Below, one piece after another: positions 24,788 to 36,248 of a DNA stretch of 64,000 nucleotides (positions are counted from its first letter, which is position 1; every line of letters begins with the position of its first letter). The translations under genes were made by a program, and so were the position numbers. The notes beneath the pieces were generated by a model. It worked only from the letters and a program-made list of their open reading frames with translations. It had not been told where the DNA came from and ran no database searches. Source of the DNA: Micractinium sp. NFX-FRZ (Eukaryota; Chlorophyta; Trebouxiophyceae; Chlorellales; Chlorellaceae); NCBI GenBank assembly GCA_029339195.1, contig JAPTJF010000149.1, positions 1 through 64,000 of the forward strand, given 5' to 3'.

Positions 24788-27700
24788 ATGCTCTCTGGCG
24801 GCGGCGGCAGCAGCAGCAGTGATGGTGAGGGGTGGCCCCGGCGAGAGCCAGCCGCAACAATCGGTGCCAGCAGCAGCTGCGGTGGTGACATGTCAGCGTC
24901 CTGCGCCCCCACGCTGCGCCTGCTGGCGTGCGGCCCCAGCAGCCCTCCCTGGCATCCCAGCTGGCCTCACTTCTCACCTCGCTGGTACGGCAGTGCGGCC
25001 TGCAGCTGCCAGCAGAGGTCGCGCCTGGGCAAGCATGGGGTCAGCAGCAGCAGCAGCAGCAGAAGCAGCAGCAGCAGAAGCAGAAGCAACTGTCGGTGCT
25101 GGCACTGGTGTGGGAAGTCCCGCGCCAGGCGGAGACGGTGCAGCATCGTCTAGTGGGGCTAGCCAGCGGGCTCCTGCTTGAACTGCAGCCGCCGCCGCTG
25201 TGCCCTGGCAACGGGGCGCTGGCACGCCAGCGGGCGCAGGCAGCAGCGGTGGCAGAGGCGGTGCAGCATGGGATGTGTGGGACCCATGCATTGGGGCCTG
25301 GCACGGCCCCGACAGAGCTGCTGCAGCGGCTTGACGCCGTGCTGGCCAACAGTGCCTCAGTGCTGTGTGTGTCAGTTGCCTGCTCCCTGCAATTTCTGGG
25401 TTTACAGATGATGGGCTGGAAGCTTTGTGTTGCAGAGGCAATCTGTCTTCCATACCCCCACCTTTAAGGACCCATGCCTCCTGTCCCCGACCCTGCCCTG
25501 CCTAGCACGACGAGCCCTTCCTTTCCCCGCCTGCTCTCTAGAACACGCTTAGTTTGGCGCACTGCTTCGAGATGCTTTCTAACTGTGTGTATGCATTTAA
25601 GCAACAGAAGCAACGCATGGCTGGATGCAACGGCGGTGAGCTTCACTCCCAGCTGGGCGGCCGCATGGCGGGTCAGGTCTAGGGCACCTGGTGCGCTGCG
25701 CTTGCAGAACCCACACTCCTCCTGCACTCTCAATGCCTTCTGCATGTTGCCTGCAACCTCGCCGTCCCTGCAGTGCGCCTCGTCGCAGACACTGCCCGAG
25801 GACGTGCGACGCTACTTGGTTGTGCGCGCCATTGCGGTCGCCATTGCGGATGAGCACGCTCGCATTGATGAGCTGTGCAAGGAGGCGTGCGAGGCGGAGC
25901 GCGAGCTAATTGCGCAGCTGCAAGAGGCCCCCGACTCTCCCGAGGTGGCGCTCGTGCGACAGAAGCTAGCCTTCATCAAGATGGACGCTGCAGCGCTTCG
26001 GCAGCGCGTTGAGGAGATGCGGCAGCAGACCCCAGGTAGTGGGCGGTGTCGGGCGACAGTCGGAGGCCCAGCTGCCCTGTGTGGGGTTTGTGCTTGGGGC
26101 CTGCCTGTGAGCCTGCGCGATTGCAAGCCAGCACTCGCCCGGCTCTGCACTTTGTGTTCACAGTAATCAATTCAGGGCGCAGTGTGTCGATGAGCAGCCA
26201 TGCGCAAGGCTGGCAAGGCCTGGGTTCGTGCTGCTGCCTGCCCGGCCTGCAGGCTGCCTGCAGCTGCGATGTGACCTGCAACCTGCTCTGCCCTGCGCTC
26301 TTGCGTGCATGCAGAGGAGGAGAGAGACATGTTGGATCGCATGGTGGCACGGAAAAATGAGCTGCGGCGGTACGGCCCATATGGGTTGTATGGACAATAC
26401 AGAGAGGCACCCCGGTCACAGGTGAGGACTCCTGGGCTCCTGGCTCGTGACTTGCTGACGGGCATTGGGAGGCAGCATGTGCGGGCAGGCAGGATGTAAC
26501 TCACGCAGCCAGCAGGCTAGTGCATGCATGAGCGGGCAGGCAGGCAGGCGGGATGAATGGCCGGCTGGATGAATGGCGGGTCGGTGAGCGCGCAAGCCTG
26601 AACGTGGGCATGCACACCAGCCCCCTCCGCCGCTGATGGCCAGTGCTCCACCGCTGCTGTGCTTGGGTGCAGGGGTGGCTGCCCAGCTGGCTGGGGTGCT
26701 TGCTCCCCAGCTGGCTGCCAGAATGGAGCAGCTGCCCATCTTCCTCAGAGGATGCAGAGGTGCCTGCAGGAGTCGGCGTGGAGCTGTGGGGGCCTGGCAG
26801 CACAACAGCCGGCGCCGCTGCCGGGCAGGCATCCACCGAGCACCTGCACACCCGGCACAGGCATGTGCAGCAGCAGGCCGCTTCATGACGTGCTACTTCT
26901 TCCTGTGTCTGCCTGCCACTGCCAAACCTACACCCCAATGTGCTCATGCTGTTGTTGTCTTGCTCGCCTGGCTACCCCCCCGTTGCATGTCCCCTTTCTT
27001 TGTGGGTTCCGCTCCCGCACCTCCCGCCGCCCTTTGTTTGTGGGTTCCGCTCCCGCACCTCCCGCCGCCCTTTGTTTGTGGGTTCCGACGCGCCACTCTC
27101 TGGCCCCATGCCAGTTCCTTGCACCTTGCATCAGCCATCAATCTGCCGCACCGCTCAGCCCCCTTGCCTGTGCCACCCACCGTTCATCTGCTGTACTTGC
27201 ACAAGCCCTTTCTCTCCACCTTGTTGCTGGCTTCCTTTTGTCCTCTGCAACCGCTGGCAACATGCAAGTCATGGTAGGGACGAGGCGTGTCTGTCCGCCA
27301 TTGCGAAGGTGTGCGTGGGCAAGCGGATGGCATGGCTTCCTGGCCTGGGCTGCAGGAAGGGGCAGGGTGGCATGTGGCACGGCAACGCAAGCACAGGGGC
27401 CCTGGCAGCCAGCGGCAGCGCGCACCTTCCCCGCAGCTTCAGGGTGGCGGTACCAGAGTCGGAGCCGCTCAACCCGGGGGAGCTGCTGGCAGCTGCAACT
27501 ACCGGCGGTGGCGACGTCAGCAGCAGCGGCAGTGGTGCAGCCACCGGCGGCGGCTCGGCTGCTGGCGCGGCCAGGCGGCAGCACAGCGCCTCGGGCTAGC
27601 CAGCAGAACTGGGGTGGACCTGGGCGGCGGCGATGCCGGAGGCAGGGGCACTTGGTTTGCCAACTGGTTTGCAGGCGGGCCTGCCGCACGTCCGGGGGGC

Positions 27701-28671
27701 GGACGAGACTGCTTCTGAGCCGGGCAACAGCGGCCTGCTGTGCGCCGGCCGCCGGTGAGCCAGCCGGGCGGGTGTGTTGAGCAGCTCACAGGCCTGCCTG
27801 TCCGTCAGCTTAGGCAGCTGCTGGGCACCCATTGTCCAGGGCTGCTCCACCAAACGCCTGCCCGTTTGCACTGCTGCTGCGTCCCCTGCCTTCCCTGCCT
27901 CTTCCCCCGCAGACGCTGCGTGTGCCCAGGGCAGTGAGCGACCAGGAGGGGGCGCAGGTGGAGGTGACGCGTCTGCTGGTGGCCTCCCACCCCGGCATCG
28001 TTCGCCAACCTGCAGGTGGGAGGATGGGAGGGCCTGGTTTGTGAGGCTGGGGTGGGACGATGGCCGCCATTGCAGAGTGTTGAGGCTGGCCAGAAAATCC
28101 CTGGATCGCTGGGCCAAGCAGCATGCTGCCCCACTTGCGCCTGCTTCTGTGCCCGCTTCCTTCCTTCCTTCCTTCCTGTTAAACCGTGTACGTCTCAACA
28201 GAGATGACGCTGCCCCTTGCAGGCAAGCTCCTCCTGCCGACCTTCCTCGGCCTCGAGGCAGGCAGCAGCGCGGCCGGCGCCAGCGGCGCCCTGCTGCCTC
28301 CGGGCGCTGCCGACGCCGCCTTCGGGCTGGGGTGCACGCTGTTCGTGCAGCCACCAGCAGCAGGGGCGGCAGGCAGCACAGACGACGCCGTGGAGGCAGG
28401 CTTGATTGAGCCCCTCATCCCCGCTGCCTTGCCTTCCTGCCGGATGGTGGCCGTGGTGCTGAGCTGGCGCCAGCGAGGCGCAGCCATGCTGATGTGGACG
28501 TACACTTGGTGTCAGCAGGCGTACGGAGCTGAGGAACACACCTCACCGCACCTGCACTGCTGGCAGCCGGCGAGGAGGCCGGCTGTGAGCAGCTGGCGTT
28601 GCTCTGTCAGCACCGCACTTCATGCTCCTCCCACCGGGGCTTCCTTGGGTCAAGGCTGTCGCTTGATGTAG
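24788..28671 (+). CDS. Hypothetical coiled-coil protein, gene structure incompletely resolved
   Basis: Good exon candidates are about 24930-25367 (polyQ-containing, LASQLASLLTSLVRQCGLQL), 25774-26035 and 26315-26421. The last two join in phase to give a coiled coil containing ARIDELCKEACEAEREL, LVRQKLAFIKMDAAALRQ and ERDMLDRMVARKNELRR. Downstream, exons near 27913-28016 and from 28223 to the TAG at 28669-28671 join in phase (VASHPGIVRQPAG into KLLLPTFLGLEAG). A TGTAA at 28750-28754 fits a transcript ending there, and none follows the apparent stops at 26888 or 27598, which favours one long gene. The middle exons and the start are uncertain; two separate genes remain possible. No function is assigned. 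Confidence 0.4.
25042..25086. repeat. CAG/AAG trinucleotide repeat, probably coding polyQ/K
   Basis: A tract of CAG units interrupted by AAG reads as a Gln-rich run with Lys in the frame that fits the surrounding hydrophobic exon. Confidence 0.75.
26999..27087. repeat. 38-bp tandem repeat, about 2.3 copies
   Basis: The block starting tgtgggttccg recurs at 27001, 27039 and 27077, a period of 38 bases with perfect copies. It lies in a pyrimidine-rich stretch of the coiled-coil gene that is most likely intronic. Confidence 0.9.
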
Positions 28672-29017
28672 CATTTCAAAAGCTCATGGGGCCATGTGAT
28701 GCATGAAACCAAACAAGTGGGTGCGGGTTGCTCAAACGATATAGTCAGGTGTAAGGATATTTGTTGAGCAAGCATAGGTGGCATGGCGTGCACTTGAGAA
28801 GGATGGTTTGAGGGCAAAAGCAGTGTTTGGATTGGGACAACAAAGACATAGTATTACACGTACGCTGGCGGGGCAGCACTGAGCAGAGACGGCCGGTGGT
28901 GCTTTGCTGTGCTGACACGCACAGGCTGGCACAGCGGGCAGCGGGCCGCTCCAGTGGTCGCTATGCTGTGTGCAGGTACCTCTGTATGTGCCTCTCTGTT
29001 TGCCTCTGCCCGCTTGT
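28672..29017. terminator. Convergent 3' region with facing polyA signals
   Basis: TGTAA at 28750-28754 serves the plus-strand gene, and TTACA at 28854-28858 (TGTAA on minus) lies 160 bases after the stop of the NAD(P)H dehydrogenase on the other strand. Confidence 0.5.
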
Positions 29018-32000
29018 TTAGTAGTTTGACAGGTCCCGCCCAAAGAACTGCACCTTGATCCAGTCGAACAGGATGAGCACGCGGTTGCGGAAGGACACCT
29101 GCGCAGCGTAGCGTGGAGGGAGGGAGGCAGCACCCAGCAGCCGGTCGATGGCCGTGTGTGCAGGGTGGCGGGTTTTGCAGGCCACGCACAGCGGAGCGTG
29201 TGGGCGGCAAGGGTCGACTACTGCCAGGCTCCCCCTGTGCAAGCACATCTACGGCGGCCCCTGGCTGCCGCGCCCCTCCACATGAGAAGCCCGCTGCTGC
29301 TGCTGGCCCCCAAGTTGCCGCCTCGCCACCCACACACCATAGGGCACCAGCACTCGCTTGCCCACCCACCCGCCCGCACATCCCCCTCATCACTGGGGCC
29401 CTCTGCCCCCCTCCCTCACCTGCTTTGTGATGTACACACTTTTCCACACCAGGAAGGCAAACTGGCCGCTCAGCTTGATGCTGGTGCCAGGCAGCGCAAT
29501 CTGCGGGGGAGGGGTGAGGAGCAGGGAGGGGGGCGGGGGTGGGTGGGGGGGCAGGTGCGCACTTCAGCAGTGCGCAAACTTTCCCGCGGCTGAGCGGTGC
29601 CAGGCTGTAAGGGCAGGGGGACACCCCTGCGTGCTCTGCTCCGCTCTGCACCCTGGTTCCGTGTGCCCCAGCTGCTGCCCACCCCCCCTTGCTGTGGTCC
29701 TGCTGTGGTCCTGCTGTGCGGCACACCTCAGTGAGCGCCCGGTCGTCGCCCAAGTAAGCCAGCATGCCTGCAGGGGCGGGCAGGGGGCGGCGGGTGTTTG
29801 TGGCGCTCACCCACGGCAACCCTTAACTCGCGCATTGCGACCCCCCAACCCACGCATTGCAACCCCTAGCCCACGCGCATTGCTGCCTCCGACCCAGGCA
29901 CTGCAAACCTCACACCATCAGCCTGCCGCGTTGGGCGCCCGCTCCTCGAGGCTGCAGCCAGGAGGCAACATACCAGGCAGGCACACTCAACCCCCAAGGC
30001 ATGCACGCTCAACCACCCCCGCAAATGCCCAGGCGCTCACCCAGGTTCAGGAACTCAAACGGCTTCTTGTAGTAGATGAGCGCCTGCACAGGAGAGCAAA
30101 GGAGCAGAGAGGGCCAGGTGGGGTCGGGTGGGCGGGTGGGAATGGGGGAAGGCACGAGAGCTCTCGCAGCAGAGCAAAGCGAGGGAAAGGGTTAGGGTTT
30201 GGGGAGGCGAGGGTGGATCCCAAACAAGCGGGGAGGCACCCAGACAGCGGCTGCATGCCACTGTGTTTGGAGCGACTGGCCGCAGGGAAGGCAGAGGCAG
30301 CGGAATGGTGGCAAGCGGGGGCACGCCTGCAGGCAAGCGAGCGCACGGGCAGGTGCGGCCAAGGAAGGCACTCACCGGCCCGTCCTCATCGCCTTCCAGT
30401 GTGCTGCCCAGAGTTGCGTATGCTGCGTCTCCCACCAGCGCGCTTGCATCCAGCGGCTTGCAGGGCGGCGGCTGCGGGCAGGCAGGGGTGCGCGGCAGCG
30501 GGTCATCAGTAGATACAGGGAAGCCAGGGAAGTAAAGGGAGCAGAGTCCCTTCCTCCCTGCTGTTCTGTGCCGCAGCGGCAGCCCGGCAGACGCTGCCGC
30601 ACGCTTCATTCGTCCCTCTCGGACCCCCCCAGTCCCACGCATGATTGCCCTGCTCCTCCTGCTTGCCTGGTCCAGGCCTCCCACGAGGGGCATGTAGCCG
30701 CGGTTGACCATGTGTGCCACGTAGGCGCCCTGCTGGCCCGCCACCTGCACACAGCACGGAGTGGCATGCCAGTGAGATAAGGCCGGGCCGGTTGCAGTAC
30801 CGGCTGCCTGGGGGCAGCGACACTACAGCTGGAAGCGGTACCGCCGGCGGCCGGCAGCTGCGGCATGGGAGGCAGGCAGTCAGCACTGATTGGGCCCGCC
30901 ATCTTTAAATTGAAACCAAAGAGGTGAGCACACACACCTGCGCGGTTGCCGGCAGGCGGTCTCCGGCCAGCAGGCTGCAGTCCCCGATTGCCAGCACATC
31001 ACGCGCGCCAATCACCCTGCAGGCGTGGCAGGCACACAGGCGGGGCGGGCAGGCATGTGTCAGGCATGTAGACAGGCGGGCCAGGTGGTCGGGTGAGGCA
31101 GGTAGGCAGGAAAGAGGGGCAAGCCAGCAGGCCAACAGGCACAAACAGCGCCACGGCTGCCTGCTGTGCAGGGTGCCTGACCAGTTCCACTGGCAGTGGG
31201 ATGCACAGGAGCAGTTGAAGCAGAGGCCGACCAGGGGGCACCTGCTCACCTCATGAAGGGGTCCACCGCAAGCTTGCTGGGCTTGCCGCCCGGCTGGAAC
31301 TCGGCCTGCAGGTGGGACATGACACTACGTTGGCGCATTGGTGCATGGATGTGCAGGCCAGTGCACGGCACAGGGCCACAACTTGCGTCGGTGCACTGGC
31401 GCAGGGTCAGGCTGCTCCATGCCACGTGTACACCTCCAGCACCGCAGCTGGAACAGCTCTCGAGGCTGTCGGCAACGTGCCGGCCCAACACAGGCTGGCG
31501 TCTTCAACAGACGCGGCTCCATCCAAGTGCCCAGCATTCCTCGCTGCCCTCCCCACACCCTCCCCATCCCACACTCCCTGCACCTGTACCTGCTCCGGCA
31601 TCAGTTGTACGCTTTTCAGCCTCATCCCGCCCGCCTCATCGTCTCAATCCAGTTGCCACCATTCCCCCACACCCCTCCCTCACTCCTCTGCCCCCACGCC
31701 CCTCCGCTCCCAGCCCACCTGCTCGGGGATCTGAGCCGCCAGTTGCTGCACCAGCGGGCGGGGAGCGTTGCCGGCGCTCCACACGCACACGCCGTACTTG
31801 ATTTGCTCGCCGTCCTTGAGCGTGATGGTGTCTTTGGTGACCTGGCAGTGGGGAGAAGGGGCGGGTGTGGGGTGGGGTGGGGTTAGGGGGAGGTGGGTGC
31901 TGAAGGGGAAGCAGGCAATGCAACCTGCAATGCACAGCTGGGGTGGCAGTGCCAGCGGCTGGCGGCGGCTTGCAAGCTTGAGCAGCACGCCCAAGGGTGG

Positions 32001-35000
32001 GCAACCGCTGTGGTCAGCTCCGCTAGCCCCCTTCACGAACACGTGCCCCCGGGCTCACCTCGGTCACACGCACGCCCGTGCGCACTTCCACGCCCACACG
32101 CTTGAAGTTGTCAATCGCATTCTGCTGCATCCTGCACACACGCCAGGGCGCAGTGCCATGCCATGGTTTTCAAGCAGAGGGGTGGGTGGATCAGGAATGT
32201 TGTGCACGCACGTCTTTCTGCACAGTCTGTCAAAGAGGTGCACGTGGCTCAGCAGCCGCCGCAGGTGCGCTCCACAAGCGAGACCGGCAGCTACCGGCGG
32301 CCAGCCACGTGCGCATGTGCGCTTGTGCCTACGGTGCAACAGGCACCCTACAACACACCCGCCCATACCCCCGGTCTTCCCCACCCGGGCCCTCACCCCG
32401 CGTCAAACTGGGTCAGGATGCTCTGCTGGCTGTTGAACAGGCTGACCCGCACGTACTGCAGCAAGGGGCGGGCGGCAGGCAGGCAGCACCAGCTGTCATG
32501 TGGCACAGCTCATATGAACCTCTGCACTTCTGTCTCGCATGCATCTCAACCCATGTATCTGGGGTTACAGCACAGCAGGACGCTTTGGTACGCTGGCTCC
32601 CATGCAAGCCACTCACGGGCATCAGCTCCGGGTACTTGCGCCTCAGGTCGTCCTTCAAGAAATCGCTCATGGTGCCGGCAAACTCCACGCCTGCAGAAAC
32701 GCACGCAGGGGGGGCGCCAGCCAGGGAGGGACGTGGGAGCTGTCAGCATAGCTGCCGCCACTGCCGCTGCTCGACACCACACAGGAATCGGAGTGCACGT
32801 CCAGCACGTACTGACCGGTGGGGCAGCCTGCCACCACCCTAAGGCTAATATGATCAATGTACCCACCCACACACCCACATGCAAACGCCTCTCAGCCCCC
32901 ACTCACCCGTGGGGCCGCCCCCCACCACCACAAAGTGCAGCAACTGCTCCACCTCCTCCTTGGTCGTGCCCGGCAGCGTGGCCAGCTCAAACTGGTTTGC
33001 AATCTGCTGGCGCAGCTCCACGCTGTCGGGGATCTCCTGCACAGCGGGCACAGTGGCACAGTTGGCGGCTGGTGAGCAGCTCAATCTGGTGCTAGCAGCA
33101 GTCACAGCAGGCACGCAGCAGCAGGCACAGCAGGCCGTGCAGCGGGCGCGGTGGCCGGGCGCACAGGCCGGCACGGAGCAGCAGCTGCAGGCGCGGTGCG
33201 CGGCTGCACCATCCCTTGGAGCACCGCCTTCTCACCTGCCGAGGATGAGTAACAGCAGCCCATCCCATCCCATGCACAAGCACTTTCTCAGCACCGCCTT
33301 GTCCCACCCCAGCAGCAGGAACAGCGGCATGGGGAAGCAGCAGCTCCGCGCACGCAAGCCCACCCAACCACTCCATGACGAAGCAGTGCTACTCCACACC
33401 TGCGACTTCATACGGAGACCAGGCGGAGCCCCTCCAGTGGCAGCTCCACTGCATCCGCACTGTGCCACCCCCAAGCACCCCTATGCACCCTCCCACCCGG
33501 CCCCGCCCGCCTGCCCACGGACCTTCATGAAGTGGCAGTTTTCCTGCACGCCGGGCGTGCCAAACGTGGCGGGCTGCTCTCCCACCGACACCACCATGAT
33601 GTCGTAGGGCACCTCAAACTGGGGGCGGCGCCCGCTCATGGTGGCATTCTTGCTGGTGCAAATGGCCACCTGCGCAGGCGGTGGGTGGGCGGGTAGGAGG
33701 AAGAGGAGGAAGAGTGTGTGTGTGGGAGGGGTGTTTCGAGGTTGGGGTGGGTTTGGGGGATGTAAACTGCAAGTGGACGTGCTTGGCTGTCCAGAATGCT
33801 GGCTTGCTGCTCGGTCGCCTGCTTGCTGATTCAACAGCCAACCGCTGCAGCTTCTTGAAAGTCAAACAACGACGGTAGAGCATGGGAGGTAGAGGGGGCG
33901 GGCAAGGGGCACCACTCGCCACTCCGCGCCCTCCACTCCCCGTTCTCCCTCATGCCTCCCAACTCAAACACGGGCCCTGCCTGCCTTTGCATCCAGGTCA
34001 ATCCGGTCACAGTTGGCCTCAAAGTAGTCCACAAAAGGGTTGGCCACACGCACAGGCTCCAGCAGAGAGCGGAACTCCACCGTGCCCACAGCGGTGCTGC
34101 AGGGGGCGGGTCAGGGAGAGGCGTGAAGCAGTGGCAGCGCGTGCTCAGCAGCGCTGGTGCAGGGCAGGGGCTGCCTGCGGCTTAGCCCTGGCATGCCATC
34201 TGAGGCTTTCCACGTGTGGCAGGTGCACAGGGGCATGCAAGCATGGCGCAACAGCTGTGTTGCATGCAGCCACAAGGGCGGCGCACCTGGGCAGCATCGG
34301 TGTGAAAAGGAAGTAATTGCGTGGGCTCACGCACACCACCTGGTACGTGTCCGTGTCGATGACCTGGCATGGGTGGCGTGGGGGGGGGGGTGGCACGGGC
34401 TTACAAAGGAGCACTGCAGCAGCTGACCATGACGATGATCATCCTTGGCCGCCTGTGCGCTACACTCAAAGACCCAGTTACATTGCAGCCTGCCTCCTCC
34501 TCTCCTCCTCCCGACAATCACAAAACGCACGCCAAGCAGCACAGGCGCACGTTCCTGCGCACCCCTCGCCTTCATGAAGGGGTGCACCCCCCGGCCGCTG
34601 CCAGCACAACAACCACCCTCACCACAACCACTCTTTCGGCAACACCGCTACCTAACCGCTGCCTTCAAGGTTGAGTGCGGGCCCCAGCCGCTGCCCAGCG
34701 GCAGCCCGACTGGCTTTTGGCCACCTACGCACACGTACCAACACGCCCACCCAGCCCGCTTCTCCATCCACACCTTCATGATCGAGTGTGCCCCCCAGCC
34801 GCTGCCCAGCAGCAGCACGACGGGCTTGTCGCTCTGCAGGCGCAGCCCGCCGCCCTCGCCGCCGCTGATCAGCTTGTCAAAGGCACGGGTGCTGGGCAGC
34901 TCCTGGACGGCGCGCTTCAGGTGGCGGTTGATGTCCTCGGCAGAGTCCATCAACTGGTCCCTGCACACATTCATTGGCATGGAAACAAGCTGACCAAGTG

Positions 35001-35987
35001 TCAGCTGCAGCCCGCGGAGCGTCCCTGCACCCACAAACAAGCAAGGACAAAGAAAGTGTGGGTGATGGGCAACCCCTAAGCGGCACAGGCCAGGGTCAGT
35101 CAACGCTTGATGCCGTCTTCTGAACTGTCCAGGAAGTGCCCTGCGCCGGGCGAGACGCGCAGGGCAGGGGGGCTGCGCCCCAGGCTGCCATGCGGGTTTG
35201 GTGCAGGCACACTTGCAGATGCAGCGCCTGGGATGAGCAGGCGAGCGGGCAAGCAGGCAAGCAAAATAGCTTGGCTCGGTGAGCAGCCAAACTGGCTACT
35301 AATGGCAATTGCAGGCAGGTCAGCAGGCAGGCACAGCAGAGGCGCACCAAGCGATCTCAATGAAGCCACGCTTCTGCGGCCACTGCGTCTTGCTCGACTT
35401 GTGCTGCTGCGTGGACCGTAGCGCCATCATGTCAAGCTCCGTCAGCGGCCGGTCGCTGCCCTTCCTTCCTTTCTTGGGGCCAGCGGGTGGCGGCGGCGCA
35501 GGGGCCTGCGCAGATAGAGTGGCCAGGTGGGTGCTGTACGGCGGTGCGGCGGACAGCTGGCGAGCGGAGCCACCAAGCTGCGCCAGGTGAGCCAGGCAAC
35601 AGCAGCACAGCATCCTAGCCGCACTCATCCCAATTTCTTCCTGCTCAAAGGCTATTCAGGGCGCGAGTTGGAGGGCAGCAGGCCATGCGGGCCCCTGACA
35701 ACACAGGCTTCCCTGCCGTGACACCGTGGCGGGCGGCGCCAGCTGCCGCCACCGCCGCTGTTGCCGCCAAACCCTCGGACCCTAGACAACCACCTCTGCA
35801 CTCCCCTGCACACCGTGGGTGGTGCCTTGACTTGGTCTTCCTTCTCTTTGGGCTTCGGCGCGGCCTCGCAGATCACCCTCCTACGAGGTAGCGGGCGGCT
35901 GGTCACCCCTGGCTGCGCTGAACACCGTAAAGGCGCCGAAAGTTGCAATCTTGGGGCTCCAAGGGAGCCCAGCTGGGCTGCGCGCAT
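29018..35987 (-). CDS. Type II NAD(P)H dehydrogenase, paralogue A
   Basis: Nineteen exons join in phase to 622 residues: 35987-35814, 35505-35348, 34960-34774, 34363-34287, 34096-33985, 33669-33523, 33036-32907, 32690-32617, 32455-32397, 32131-32059, 31841-31719, 31305-31250, 31016-30938, 30744-30667, 30471-30376, 30083-30041, 29767-29727, 29500-29420 and 29098-29018. An N-terminal targeting sequence (MRAAQLGSLGAPRLQLS) leads to two dinucleotide-binding motifs, GSGWGA at about 163-168 (FAD) and VVGGGPTG ending at about 329 (NAD(P)H). Family blocks FLFTPMLPSTAVGTVEF, YGVCVWSAGNAPRP and FRNRVLILFDW follow. The enzyme oxidises NAD(P)H and reduces quinone without pumping protons, in the plastid or mitochondrion. 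No EF-hand insertion is seen. Introns after 33985 and 30667 start with GC. It is a diverged head-to-head paralogue of the gene at 36249. Confidence 0.92.
34570..34722 (-). repeat. Two degenerate copies of exon-3 end inside intron 3 of NAD(P)H dehydrogenase A
   Basis: The exon end that encodes LLGSGWGAHSIMK (34774-34815) is echoed on the same strand at about 34677-34722, reading LPLGSGWGPHSTLKA, and more weakly at about 34572-34612, reading VVVLAAAGGCTPSMKA. Each keeps an AAG followed by a GC dinucleotide where the real donor lies. Confidence 0.75.
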
Positions 35988-36248
35988 AGCGTGTGTTGCT
36001 CTCCGGCAGCTGGAGCAGGTGGGTCCGATGTGCAACGCGCTTTTCTCACGTTTCGACTGTGTCGGAAATGATCCAGAGCACAGGCGGGCGCCAAATCAAG
36101 GAGCCCAGCTGGCCAGCTCATGCCGTGGTGCGTCGCATCACCTTCATCCAAGACATTTCCAATTGAGCACTGGTCACAGGCGATCGCCCGGGAGTTCGAC
36201 ACTGCGTGGAGACTCAGCAGTGACGGCCAGGCTTTCGAGGAGTCCAAC
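35988..36248. promoter_or_regulatory. Compact bidirectional promoter between the two NAD(P)H dehydrogenases
   Basis: Only 261 bases separate the two start codons, so both 5' UTRs and both core promoters must fit here. The spacer is less GC-rich than the genes. No individual factor site can be named from sequence alone. Confidence 0.6.

Noticed and set aside
29358..30512. 384-residue plus-strand ORF
   Set aside because: It is antisense to NAD(P)H dehydrogenase A exons and introns; GC-rich DNA opens such frames by chance.
35084..35122. Possible extra exon of NAD(P)H dehydrogenase A reading SSEDGIKR then stop
   Set aside because: Including it breaks the phase; skipping it gives FIEIAWDQLMDSAED, which matches the paralogue.
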